Source: an uncultured Enterocloster sp. | GTDB taxonomy: Bacteria; Bacillota; Clostridia; Lachnospirales; Lachnospiraceae | Reading direction: 5' to 3' | DNA length: 40,461 nt | NCBI GenBank assembly: GCA_944383785.1 | Contig: CALWQV010000021.1 | Span: forward strand, 1 to 40,461 | Part shown: in pieces, positions 30,545 through 38,774 of the stretch | Numbering within the stretch: position 1 is the first letter of the stretch | Layout of the letters: each line of letters begins with the position of its first letter | Translations under genes and position numbers: made by a program | The notes under the pieces: generated by a model | Told to the model about the DNA's origin: nothing | The model's input: the letters and a program-made list of their open reading frames with translations, nothing else | Database searches by the model: none

Positions 30545-32402
30545 CGCATTTCTCCTCCTGTTTTCCCATAAACACTACAATGGACCGCCCCTCTGCCATC
30601 CATTTTTTCTGATCCTTTAAAGGTGTCTCCTTCCCTTCCGGCAAAAATACCTCTCCCGGCTCCCTTGCGGTATCCGCCGCCAGATGCCATTTCAGCCCCT
30701 TGGGCAGGTGGGGAAGGCCAAATTCCCTGGGCTCCCAGTGCATGTTGAAAGCCACATAAAAATACTCGTCCGAGCTTCCGTCCGCCTTTCTTCCATAAGG
30801 GCCGCAGTAAAATACCCCCAGCTCCCGGCAGGGCGCGTCAAATTCCGGGCACCAGGCCTTCAGGCCGTGGAAGGACAGGTCAGGAACGCCTTGGGACTTA
30901 TAATCCATCAAAACCGGCTCCTTCTCCATATGGAAAACCGGATGCTTTTTCCGGAAGGCGATGGCCGTCTTTACAAACTCCCACAGGGAGCGGTTGGTTT
31001 TAAGAAGGTTCCAATTCAGCCAGGAAATCTCGTTGTCCTGGCAATAGGAATTGTTATTTCCCTTCTTGGTACGGCCAAATTCGTCCCCGCCTAAAATAAG
31101 CGGCGTGCCCTGGCTCAAAAGCAGCATAAGAAAGGCGTTGCACAGCTGACGGCGGCGCAGGCGCACCACCTGCTTTTTCCTGGAAGGCCCCTCTGCGCCG
31201 CAGTTCCAGGATAGGTTCCGGTCCGTCCCGTCCCGGCCATTTTCCCCGTTGTCCTCATTGTGCTTCTCATTGTAGCTGACCATGTCCATCATGGTAAAGC
31301 CGTTGTTATTAGCCATGTAGTTGATCACAGCCGCCCTTTCCGGGTTGCTGCGGATATGGAAGGCCGCCTGGTTCAGCTGCCCCTCGTCCCCTTTCAGGAA
31401 GCGCCTCATGTCCGTCATAAAGCCGTCGTTGTACTCCGCCAGATGGCGGCTGCTTCCCTGGTGTACTCCCTCCCAGCTGGCCGCGAAAAGCTTCACGCGG
31501 CTCAGGTAAGGATCTGTCCCGATCAGCTGTAAGGGCGGATATCCTGTCAGCCGGATTCCGTCAGCACGAAAATCCAGGGCCCAGCGCCGCACCGCCTCCA
31601 GGGCACAGGAAGGGCTCTCTTTCCCAGTAAAAAACAGCTCCGCCACCAGCTCCATGCCGGCTTCGTGAAGGGCCTTTACCAGTTCCTTTAAGGCCCGCAC
31701 CGGCTCCTTACATTCTCCGGCGCAGTAGGATGCCTTGGGGGCCATCAGGGCTGCCCCAGTATAGCCCCAGTAATTCAGCCGCCCATCAGGCCCGCAGGCC
31801 CCGGCTGTCATAGGAGGCGGCAGCATTACCTCTTCAAACTCCGCCGCCGGCAGAAGCTCCACTGTGGTAATCCCCAGCTCCTTCAGATAAGGAATCTTCT
31901 CCCGAATCCCCTGAAAGGTTCCCCGAAGGCCCGGCTCAAGGCCGCTGGAAACGTGTTTCGTAAAGCCGCGCACATGGATGCGGTAAATGATCGTTTCCGA
32001 ATAAGGGATTTCCGGCTTCTTATCCTCCCCCCAGTCAAAATCCTCTCCCGCCGGAAGGGCCTCTCCCCTGGGAACGCGCCCGGCCCTCAAAAAGTCGCCC
32101 CAGCGCTCCCGCCCGACGCAGGCTCTCGCCCAGGGATCGGATCTCTCCTTCCCATCGGTTTCAAACAGATATTCAATTCCCTGAAAATCCCCTTTCAGCG
32201 TCATATTCCATACATCCCCGGTCCTGTTTTCCGGGAGGAAAGGAATCTTTGTCGCCTGCCTTTTCTTTCCCTGCTCATAAAGGATGAGATGGCATTCCTT
32301 TCCCGGGTACACAAAGGAAAAATGCATCCCATCCGCCGTGGGCGTTGCCCCAAGGGGGTAACGTTTCGTATCGTTTTCCACAATCTTAACTCTTTCTTTC
32401 AT
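30504..32402 (-). CDS. GlgX/isoamylase-like GH13 protein lacking catalytic residues (predicted pseudoenzyme)
   Basis: 632 residues with CBM48 plus a GH13 barrel of glycogen-debranching type. The flanking family signatures are well kept: IYRIHVRGFTKH (140-150), LNYWGYTG, DMVSYNEKHNEDNGENGRDG, SWNCGAEG, and GGDEFGRTKKGNNNSYCQDNEISWLNW. Yet all four GH13 active-site regions are changed: region I DVVxNH is AELFFTG (254-260); region II GFRFD is GIRLT, so the nucleophile Asp is Thr286; region III AExWD is AASWE, so the acid/base Glu is Ala308; and the region IV HD pair is Asn366-Asn367. The frame is intact and no stop is present, so this is not simple decay. A glycan-binding or regulatory role in glycogen metabolism is inferred. 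Confidence 0.85.
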   Translation of the reverse strand: MKERVKIVENDTKRYPLGATPTADGMHFSFVYPGKECHLILYEQGKKRQATKIPFLPENRTGDVWNMTLKGDFQGIEYLFETDGKERSDPWARACVGRERWGDFLRAGRVPRGEALPAGEDFDWGEDKKPEIPYSETIIYRIHVRGFTKHVSSGLEPGLRGTFQGIREKIPYLKELGITTVELLPAAEFEEVMLPPPMTAGACGPDGRLNYWGYTGAALMAPKASYCAGECKEPVRALKELVKALHEAGMELVAELFFTGKESPSCALEAVRRWALDFRADGIRLTGYPPLQLIGTDPYLSRVKLFAASWEGVHQGSSRHLAEYNDGFMTDMRRFLKGDEGQLNQAAFHIRSNPERAAVINYMANNNGFTMMDMVSYNEKHNEDNGENGRDGTDRNLSWNCGAEGPSRKKQVVRLRRRQLCNAFLMLLLSQGTPLILGGDEFGRTKKGNNNSYCQDNEISWLNWNLLKTNRSLWEFVKTAIAFRKKHPVFHMEKEPVLMDYKSQGVPDLSFHGLKAWCPEFDAPCRELGVFYCGPYGRKADGSSDEYFYVAFNMHWEPREFGLPHLPKGLKWHLAADTAREPGEVFLPEGKETPLKDQKKWMAEGRSIVVFMGKQEEKCDVGSESGSISEIM

Positions 32403-32461
32403 CTGCGGCCTCTGCCTTTCTGGTCCTGATTCCAGGACTCAAACCTCTCAATTATCTATCG

Positions 32462-32489
32462 TAACAGTTCAGGACGGTCTAAACTGTTA
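32462..32489. promoter_or_regulatory. Inverted repeat at the transcription start of the GlgX-like gene
   Basis: The perfect arms TAACAGTT and AACTGTTA are separated by 12 bases and lie just downstream of the -10 (32495-32500). This is a likely repressor site or leader hairpin. A second small dyad, GTCCTG-ATTC-CAGGAC, follows at 32423-32438 in the leader. Confidence 0.5.
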
Positions 32490-32494
32490 TCTTT

Positions 32495-32523
32495 ATTATA
32501 AAGGATATTTCAGAATTTTTCCA
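32495..32523 (-). promoter_or_regulatory. Promoter of the GlgX-like gene
   Basis: Minus strand perfect -10 TATAAT (32495-32500), 17-base spacer and a -35-like TGGAAA (32518-32523), about 93 bases upstream of the start codon. Confidence 0.65.
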
Positions 32524-32529
32524 TTATTT

Positions 32530-32709
32530 TCAGGCGTTTTTGACTCGGCCTGATTTTTCACCGGTACTGCCATCTCCTGCTGAAACTGCTCCAGGCTGCT
32601 GGCCTTCGATTTTCCCTTCTGCCTTTCCCTCTTTATACACGCTCCAGTTGGCCCGTACAATTAAGTCCATCGCCGCGCTGTAAAGGGGATTGTTTTCTTT
32701 CCCCTGCAT
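32530..32709 (-). CDS. Small hypothetical ORF, possible remnant of an Rpn-associated gene
   Basis: 59 residues starting MQGKENNPLYSAAMDLIVRA and continuing with an Ala/Lys/Gly-rich charged tail. The ATG at 32707-32709 has GGGAGG 8 bases upstream. The first 30 residues look protein-like, but the second half is low in complexity. A second frame that stays open through the same tail suggests a frameshifted end. It sits directly behind the truncated Rpn gene and may be part of the same decayed locus. I do not recognise a family. Confidence 0.4.
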   Translation of the reverse strand: MQGKENNPLYSAAMDLIVRANWSVYKEGKAEGKIEGQQPGAVSAGDGSTGEKSGRVKNA

Positions 32710-32759
32710 CTCCTTAGCCTCCCAACATGTGACTAATTTGAGGAGAGCAAAAAGATTAG

Positions 32760-33326
32760 CTAATCCGGCGTTTCAATCCTTTTTAAAAGCTCATCCCATT
32801 GCTCATCGGAGAGCCCTGCGTACCTTTTTACCTTCTCGGGTTCCATGCCGTCCTTCAACATACTGGCAGCCATTTCTTTGGCCTTTTTGAGCTCACCTTG
32901 CTCAATGCCCTGGCCAATTCCCTCCATTCTGCCCTCTTCCCGCAGGGTCCGCTCATGTAGTTTCTCATCGTATTCCGTTAAAAACAAGTCTTTCACCTCC
33001 GCTCTATGACGGCTCAGGAAGTCCTTTAAGATGTCCGCCTCGATACAATGTACCACCGCCCGGTCTATGGCAGCGTCCCGTATCAGTCCCTCCCCCAGGA
33101 ATTCCCGTACCTTTTGGACAAAATATGCATACTCGTAAAGCTTCCGGCAGGCCCCCATCAGTTCCTGATTGTGGCCGTAATTAATGTTTAACACCAGGGC
33201 CCTGCATTCGATGCAGGGTTCATCCTCTTTCCGGATAAAGGAATCTGACAGCCGCAGTTCGATCCGGTCCGGCTCCTCCTGGGTTCCGTTGTAGAAAACG
33301 ATATACCTTGGGGTAGGCAGCTTCAC
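32760..33326 (-). pseudogene. 5'-truncated Rpn-family recombination-promoting nuclease/putative transposase
   Basis: About 188 codons match the C-terminal two thirds of Rpn/PD-(D/E)XK transposase-like proteins: KLPTPRYIVFYNG, the CRKLYEYAYFVQKVREF region, FLSRHRAEVKDLFLTEYD and the charged EGRMEGIGQGIEQGE tail. The catalytic N-terminal PD-(D/E)XK region is missing. The frame opens with GTG directly after an in-frame TGA. Upstream, an intact promoter (TATAAT 33346-33351), AAGGAG and ATG (33330) are present but in another frame. This fits an internal deletion that joined the start codon to mid-gene. Confidence 0.85.
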
Positions 33327-33345
33327 TCATACATGTTCTCCTTTC

Positions 33346-33374
33346 ATTATACAGCATTTAAAAATGGTTGAAAA
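33346..33374 (-). promoter_or_regulatory. Promoter retained by the truncated Rpn gene
   Basis: Minus strand -35-like TTTTCA (33369-33374), 17-base spacer, TATAAT (33346-33351), then AAGGAG (33338-33343) 7 bases before ATG 33330. Confidence 0.65.
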
Positions 33375-33511
33375 GTTCTGTCCGGAATTGTTCGAAAAAA
33401 TCAGAATCAAAAGAACAAACAAGATGGACAGACGCCTTGCGGCAAGAATCAGGGGGGATTAGAAATGCCCCCTCTGATATTTTTATCATATCATAGGGGG
33501 CTGAAAGCTGC

Positions 33512-33557
33512 AATTAAAAATGACATATCCATAGAGTTTATCTCTGTGAATATGTCA
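33512..33557 (-). terminator. Rho-independent terminator after the DUF6273 pseudogene
   Basis: The long stem TGACATAT / ATATGTCA continues inward to about 16 pairs with one mismatch and an ATAAA loop, and is followed on the minus strand by TTTTTAATT. It begins 7 bases past the pseudogene stop. A second hairpin, AGGGGG / CCCCCT, lies at about 33450-33472 in 33333-33563, which otherwise holds only the Rpn promoter. Confidence 0.8.
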
Positions 33558-33563
33558 CCCTCT

Positions 33564-34247
33564 TTACCTGCAATACTTCCTGCCGGGCATAACTTTACCG
33601 TACTGTTTGGGAGATTTCTGTGTGATGGTCATGGCATAGCTGCTGAGCTTTTTCTCATAGTTGATGTCCTGCAGTTCTGAATTGCCGCACGAACCGCCTC
33701 TAACGGCATACGTTGCATCGTACAAATCGTCACCCGGAGACCTTAGCCACCACAGGCACGCTCCATTATCATCACTTTCAAGTTCTCCCTGCTGTACGGC
33801 ATAAGGAGTTGGCATACAGATTCGTTCCGTATCATCAGTAAAATAATCCTCAAAGGCTTCTTTATCAATTCATCTGCACCCTTATATCCGCGAATTTTTT
33901 CAAATATCGCATAGGCTTGTAAATAATGTTGATCATTCATTAGACTTTTCGCTTCTGCATACTTGTGCGGTGGTTGAATAATCTTATCATTTACTAAAAA
34001 TGCGGCAATCGCAACTGCCATAGCTACCGATGCGGCAATCACTGTCTTTTTCATCTTTTGCTTTCTCAGCCTTTCTGCACGCAGCGCCGCTTCTCTCCGC
34101 AGGCGCAGTCCCATACCGGCCGTTTTTCCCGCACAGGACGTCTGTCCCCGCAATTTGGACAGAATCTTCCGCCTCTCCCTGAGCCCCGATGATCTTCATT
34201 CTGGCAGCAGTCTCGGCCTCCACCGCTTTCCTTGCGTTTTGGTTTTC
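33564..34247 (-). pseudogene. Decayed zinc-ribbon / transmembrane / DUF6273 gene with an SPFH-like fragment
   Basis: Reading leftwards from the ABC-F stop, recognisable pieces lie in different frames. They are: an SPFH/band-7-like coiled tail (KAVEAETAARMKIIGAQGEA, about 34170-34240); a zinc ribbon (FCPNCGDRRP...WDCACGE, about 34085-34165); a membrane helix (KKTVIAASVAMAVAIAAFLV, from 34054) with a TPR-like segment (about to 33895); and a DUF6273 end (DYFTDDTERICMPTPYAVQ, CLWWLRSPGDD, 33564 to about 33895). At least three frame changes separate them, and the first half of the DUF6273 domain is missing. Intact relatives in Lachnospiraceae combine zinc ribbon, TM and DUF6273; this copy cannot make that protein. 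Confidence 0.75.
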
Positions 34248-36074
34248 TCACTGCGCCGCAATCTTCGCCGCCAATTCTTCCAGATACATCCACCGCTCCA
34301 TCTTCTCCTCCAAGGCGGCTTCCGCTTTCTCCTTCTCGGACATCAGCTGATTCAGCTTAACAAAATCATGGGCGGAGGCTTCTATGTCCTTCTCCAATGC
34401 CGTGATTTTCTCTTCCAGAGCCGCGATCTCCCCTTCGATCGTCTCATAATCTTTCTGTTCCTTATAGCTGAATTTTAACTTCTGGGGCCCGCGGGTGCGC
34501 TGGCTCTTTTTCTCCGAAGAAGGAGCCGCCTTCGAACCGGTTTGCATCTTTTCCCTGTCCTCTGCCGCCGCTTCCTCCTCAGCCGTTTTTCGCGCCGCGT
34601 AGTCCGTATATCCGCCCTCGTAGCGGCCGATCCGCCCGCCTCCCTCAAAGGCGAAAATCCGGTTGGCGATCCGGTCCAGAAAATACCGGTCATGGGACAC
34701 GGCGATGACGATGCCCGGAAAAGTATCCAGATAGTCCTCTAACACCGTCAGGGTGGCGATGTCCAGGTCATTGGTGGGCTCGTCCAGCAGGATCACATTT
34801 GGAGCCTCCATCAAAATCTTTAACAGATAAAGCCTGCGCCGCTCCCCGCCGGAGAGTCGGCTGATGGTAGTATACTGCATGGAGGGCGGAAACAAAAATC
34901 GCTCCAGCATCTGGCTGGCGCTGACGGAGCCGTCCTTTGTAGGCAGGTACTCCGCCACATTCCGGATATAGTCGATGACCTTTAAGCTTCCGTCCATATC
35001 CTCATTCTCCTGGGAAAAATACCCCATACGCACCGTCTGCCCCACCGTCACCTGCCCGGCATCCGGCTTCACCCATCCGGCAATAATTTTCATCAAGGTG
35101 GACTTGCCGCTGCCGTTGGGGCCTACGATGCCCACCCGGTCGTTTTTCAGGAAAATATAGGTAAAATCCCTGATTAGTTCCTTCTCCCCATAGGATTTAC
35201 AGATCCCTTCCAGCTCCACCGTGGTACGCCCCAAGCGGCTGGCAATGGACTCCAGCTGTATATTGCGGTCAAATTCCGGCCCTTTCTGATCTCTTAAAGC
35301 CTCATAGCGCTGGATATGGGCCTTCTGCTTGGTAGACCTGGCCCTGGCACCCCTCTGAATCCAGGCCAGTTCCGTGCGCAGAATGGACTGGCGCTTGCGC
35401 TCGCTGGCTATCGCCATGTCCATACGCTCCGCCTTTAGCTTCACAAAGCCCTGGTAGTTGGTCTGGTAGCTGTAAAATTTCCCCTTATCCAGCTCCACAA
35501 TCCGGTTTACTACGCTGTCCAAAAAATACCGGTCATGAGTAATCATCAGCAGCGCACCTTTAAAAGCCTTCAGGTAGTTCTCCAGCCAGTCCGCCATCTG
35601 GCTGTCCAGATGGTTAGTGGGCTCGTCTAAAACAAGCAGGTCCGCTTTGCTTAAAAGTACGCTGGCCAGGGCCGCCCGCTTTCTCTGGCCCCCGGACAAG
35701 GTTTCGATCTTCGCTTCGTGGTCTGTGAGCCCCAGGCGGTTTAACATCGCCTGGGCGCTTGCCTTCAGCTCATCTGGGGAGGCGTAGTGAGCCTCCTTTT
35801 CATTGTCCCCCACAACGCTTTCCAATACCGTCTCCCCGGCCCGAAACTCCGGAATCTGGGGCAGGTAGCGGATGTAAAGGTTCCTGCCCCTGGTGACGCT
35901 TCCCTGATCCGGTTCCTCCAGCCCGGCCACAATTTTCAGCAGAGTGGACTTTCCCGTTCCGTTGATGCCAATCAGCCCTACCTTCTCGCCCTCGTTCATG
36001 GAAAAAGACGTATCGTCAAACAGCAGGCGCTCTGTGTAGGATTTTGTCAAATGCTCGATGGTTACAAGATTCAT
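34248..36074 (-). CDS. ABC-F family ATPase (Uup-like)
   Basis: 608 residues with two ABC domains and no membrane segment. The first has Walker A GINGTGKST, signature LSGGQRKRAALA and Walker B LLVLDEPTNHLD; the second has GPNGSGKST, LSGGERRRLYLL and VILLDEPTNDLD. A charged linker joins them (RQSILRTELAWIQRGARARST), and a C-terminal coiled coil (about 535-600) resembles Uup. ABC-F proteins act on ribosomes or, for Uup, on DNA/ribosome maintenance rather than transport. Specific antibiotic protection cannot be inferred. It starts 12 bases after the M20D gene and is co-transcribed with it. Confidence 0.93.
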   Translation of the reverse strand: MNLVTIEHLTKSYTERLLFDDTSFSMNEGEKVGLIGINGTGKSTLLKIVAGLEEPDQGSVTRGRNLYIRYLPQIPEFRAGETVLESVVGDNEKEAHYASPDELKASAQAMLNRLGLTDHEAKIETLSGGQRKRAALASVLLSKADLLVLDEPTNHLDSQMADWLENYLKAFKGALLMITHDRYFLDSVVNRIVELDKGKFYSYQTNYQGFVKLKAERMDMAIASERKRQSILRTELAWIQRGARARSTKQKAHIQRYEALRDQKGPEFDRNIQLESIASRLGRTTVELEGICKSYGEKELIRDFTYIFLKNDRVGIVGPNGSGKSTLMKIIAGWVKPDAGQVTVGQTVRMGYFSQENEDMDGSLKVIDYIRNVAEYLPTKDGSVSASQMLERFLFPPSMQYTTISRLSGGERRRLYLLKILMEAPNVILLDEPTNDLDIATLTVLEDYLDTFPGIVIAVSHDRYFLDRIANRIFAFEGGGRIGRYEGGYTDYAARKTAEEEAAAEDREKMQTGSKAAPSSEKKSQRTRGPQKLKFSYKEQKDYETIEGEIAALEEKITALEKDIEASAHDFVKLNQLMSEKEKAEAALEEKMERWMYLEELAAKIAAQ

Positions 36075-36086
36075 GATGGTCTTCCT

Positions 36087-37283
36087 TTATCCGTGATATC
36101 CCAGCTGCTCCCTGGTGTAGCGGGGAACCGTTTTCTCAAATTCAGCCCTGATTTTCTCCTGAAGCTCTTTTGACTCCAGGATATCGCAGGCCGTAAGTGC
36201 CAGGGCCTTGGCCCCCTTTACCGCCTGGTTCAGGGCGTGGTCTGATTTCGCCGCCTCTAAAAAGCCGTGGGTGTGGGTATCCGCATCGCCGATCTTTAAA
36301 TATGGCTGGATGGTGGGAACCTCCAGGCTCACGTTTCCGATATCTGAGGAACCGTACTTCATGGTGGGCGCGGGGTACTCCACCGTCTCTCCCATTTCCT
36401 CCAGATGGCCCTTAAAGGTTTCATCCATCATCCGGTTGGAGTAGCGCTCCGTATACATCAGGCTGTCCTGGGTCTTGGCGGTGGTTCCGAAAAGGGTGTT
36501 GACCGTCTGGATGGCCCGCTTTAAGGCGGCCTCCACCACCAGCAGATCCTTTACCTTGTCGCCCCGGATGCAAAATTCGCAGGAGGCGTACTCAGGAATC
36601 ACGTTGCTGGCCGTGCCGCCCTCAATGATATAGCCGTTGACGCTGGATTTTAAGGGCAGAAGGGCCCTCTGGGCATCCATCAGATTGAAGGTCTGAATCA
36701 CGGCGCTTAAAGCGTTGATCCCCTCCTCAGGCCTGGTGCCATGGGCCGGTTTTCCGAAATACTCGATCTTCACCTGCTTCACCGCCAGGCCGCCTCTCTG
36801 AACCATGTTGCGCTTGGCCGGGTGAATCATCATGGCGAAATCCACGTCCTGGAACACGCCGTGGTCGCAGAGGATCACCTTTCCGCCGCCGCCTTCCTCC
36901 GCCGGGGTGCCGATCACCAGAACGCGCCCGCAAAGCTCCTTTAACACTTCCCCGATCCCGATGGCCGCCCCCATAGACATGGTGGCAATCAGGTTGTGGC
37001 CGCAGGCGTGGCCCATGGGCAGGGCGTCATACTCCGCCAGAAGCGCCACCGTGGGGCCCCCTTCCTTTCCCTTCATTTCCCCAATAAAGGATGTTTCCAT
37101 ACCGGCCGCGCCCTTTTGCACCTGGTATCCGTACTTCTCCAGGATCCCGCACAGCTGGTCGCAGGCGAAAAACTCATGGAAGGCCAGCTCCGGATGGGAA
37201 TGGAGCGCCAGGGCCAGCTCCTTTAATTCGCCGCTTACCTGATCGATTTTAGCTGTAATGCTTTCATAATGTTCCTTTGTCAT
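36087..37283 (-). CDS. M20D family amidohydrolase (AbgB/aminoacylase-like)
   Basis: 398 residues. M20D motifs: LHSHPELAFHEF, the metal-binding GHACGHN (Cys94, His96), TPAEEGGGGK (Glu pair), MIHPAKRNMV and the dimer-domain FGKPAHGTRPEEG. GDADTHTHGF near the end supplies the last His. The family hydrolyses N-acyl or p-aminobenzoyl amino acids and gamma-linked amides. It resembles AbgB but no abgA or abgT gene is near. It has its own promoter (37322-37350) and is followed at 12 bases by the ABC-F gene. Confidence 0.92.
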   Translation of the reverse strand: MTKEHYESITAKIDQVSGELKELALALHSHPELAFHEFFACDQLCGILEKYGYQVQKGAAGMETSFIGEMKGKEGGPTVALLAEYDALPMGHACGHNLIATMSMGAAIGIGEVLKELCGRVLVIGTPAEEGGGGKVILCDHGVFQDVDFAMMIHPAKRNMVQRGGLAVKQVKIEYFGKPAHGTRPEEGINALSAVIQTFNLMDAQRALLPLKSSVNGYIIEGGTASNVIPEYASCEFCIRGDKVKDLLVVEAALKRAIQTVNTLFGTTAKTQDSLMYTERYSNRMMDETFKGHLEEMGETVEYPAPTMKYGSSDIGNVSLEVPTIQPYLKIGDADTHTHGFLEAAKSDHALNQAVKGAKALALTACDILESKELQEKIRAEFEKTVPRYTREQLGYHG

Positions 37284-37321
37284 AATCGCTTATCCTCCTC
37301 CGACTCATCTCTATATCCCCC

Positions 37322-37350
37322 ATTATACCTCTTCTTTTCCTCTGATTCAA
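37322..37350 (-). promoter_or_regulatory. Promoter of the M20D-ABC-F unit
   Basis: Minus strand TTGAAT (37345-37350), 17-base spacer, perfect TATAAT (37322-37327), about 38 bases before the start. It is divergent from the MATE promoter at 37367-37395. Confidence 0.8.
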
Positions 37351-37366
37351 TGCAGAATGATCGGTA

Positions 37367-37395
37367 TTGTTTCTTTTTTCCCAATGGAATATAAT
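37367..37395 (+). promoter_or_regulatory. Promoter of the MATE transporter gene
   Basis: TTGTTT (37367-37372), 17-base spacer and perfect TATAAT (37390-37395), about 35 bases before the start at 37431. Confidence 0.8.
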
Positions 37396-37430
37396 GATAC
37401 ATGTCTACCATACAAAAAGGAGCTTTCCCA

Positions 37431-38774
37431 ATGATTACCGATTTAACCATATCCCACCCCCGCCATACCCTTTGGCGCTTTGCCCTTCCCATGTTTGTCA
37501 GCGTTATGTTCCAGCAGTTTTATAACCTGGCGGACAGCATGATCGCAGGACGCTTCGCCGGTGAGGACGCCCTGGCGGCGGTAGGGGCTTCCTATCCCAT
37601 CACCGTTATCTTCATGGCCTTTGCCGTAGGCAGCAACCTTGGGGCATCCGTAGTGGTTTCCCGGCTTTTCGGGGCCAAGGATTTCAGACGGATGAAGTCC
37701 GCCGTTTCCACCGCCTTTCTCTCCGCGGGCATTTTAAGCCTGGCCCTTACCCTTTCCGGCTGGTTTTTCTGCGAGCCTCTTATGGCCCTGATCCACACCC
37801 CGGGAAATATCTTTGCCGACGGGGCTCTTTACCTGAAAATCTATATTTATGGCCTGGTATTTCTCTTTCTGTATAATGTATGCACCGGTATTTTTACCGC
37901 CCTGGGCGACTCCAAAACGCCCCTCTATTTTCTGATGGGTTCCTCTGTGGGAAATATCATTTTGGACTATATATTCGTCGCCTGGTTTTCCATGGGGGTG
38001 GCCGGAGTAGCCTGGGCTACCTTTATCGCCCAGGGCATCTCGGCGCTTTTAGCCCTGACCGCCCTGATGAAACGGCTAAAGTCTGTGCCATCGGAGGGGC
38101 CCTCTCCCCTCTTTGTGCCCGCTCTCCTGGCTCAGATCGCGGCCATCGCCATCCCAAGCATTTTACAGCAAAGCACCCTTTCCATCGGGAATCTCTTCGT
38201 CCAGGAGGTGGTCAACCGTTTCGGCTCCGCCACCGTGGCCGGATACTCCGCCGCGGTGAAAATGAACACCTTCGCAATCAACTGCTTTATGGCCTTTGGC
38301 AGCTGTCTCTCCAGCTACACCGCCCAGAATCTGGGCGCGAAAAAGCCGGAGCGCCTGTCCCTGGGATTTCGGGAAGGCGTCCGGCTGTGTATGATCGCGG
38401 CTGTGCCCTTCTTTATGGGATATTTCTTTTTGGGGCGGCAGATTATGGGGCTCTTTCTCACCGGTGAAAGCCGGGAAGCCATCCGCTGCGGCGTGGAATT
38501 TTTAAGGATTCTGGGGCCTATGTATTTTATGATCTCCGTCAAGCTGATGACCGACGGCATCATAAGGGGCAGCGGGGCCATGGCCTACTTTGTAGCCGCC
38601 ACCATCCCGGACCTGGTGCTTCGCATCCTCTTTGCCAATATCCTCACCCGGTATTTCGACAGCACCGGAATCTGGATGGCCTGGCCCTTCGGGTGGGTGG
38701 CTGCTACGGGGCTGACTATCTTATTTTACAGAAGAATCATCACCGGAAAGTTTAAAATCCCGAATCTCCAATAA
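37431..38774 (+). CDS. MATE family efflux transporter
   Basis: 447 residues from ATG 37431 (AAGGAG 8 bases upstream; 37401 is in frame but precedes the Shine-Dalgarno). Twelve helices form two MatE halves, with the family patterns MFVSVMFQQFYNLADSMIAGRF, GASYPITVIFMAFAVG, and in the second half QQSTLSIGNLFVQEVVNRFG and SCLSSYTAQNLGAKKPER. It belongs to the DinF/NorM-like drug/sodium antiporter group; its cargo is unknown. The last 54 bases overlap the 3' end of the oppositely oriented creatininase-family gene, so there is no intergenic terminator. Confidence 0.94.
   Translation: MITDLTISHPRHTLWRFALPMFVSVMFQQFYNLADSMIAGRFAGEDALAAVGASYPITVIFMAFAVGSNLGASVVVSRLFGAKDFRRMKSAVSTAFLSAGILSLALTLSGWFFCEPLMALIHTPGNIFADGALYLKIYIYGLVFLFLYNVCTGIFTALGDSKTPLYFLMGSSVGNIILDYIFVAWFSMGVAGVAWATFIAQGISALLALTALMKRLKSVPSEGPSPLFVPALLAQIAAIAIPSILQQSTLSIGNLFVQEVVNRFGSATVAGYSAAVKMNTFAINCFMAFGSCLSSYTAQNLGAKKPERLSLGFREGVRLCMIAAVPFFMGYFFLGRQIMGLFLTGESREAIRCGVEFLRILGPMYFMISVKLMTDGIIRGSGAMAYFVAATIPDLVLRILFANILTRYFDSTGIWMAWPFGWVAATGLTILFYRRIITGKFKIPNLQ

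Noticed and set aside
33450-33680. Plus-strand 71-codon frame and hairpins suggesting a small mobile element
   Set aside because: No terminal repeats with target duplication were seen; the hairpins are better read as terminators around the relic genes.
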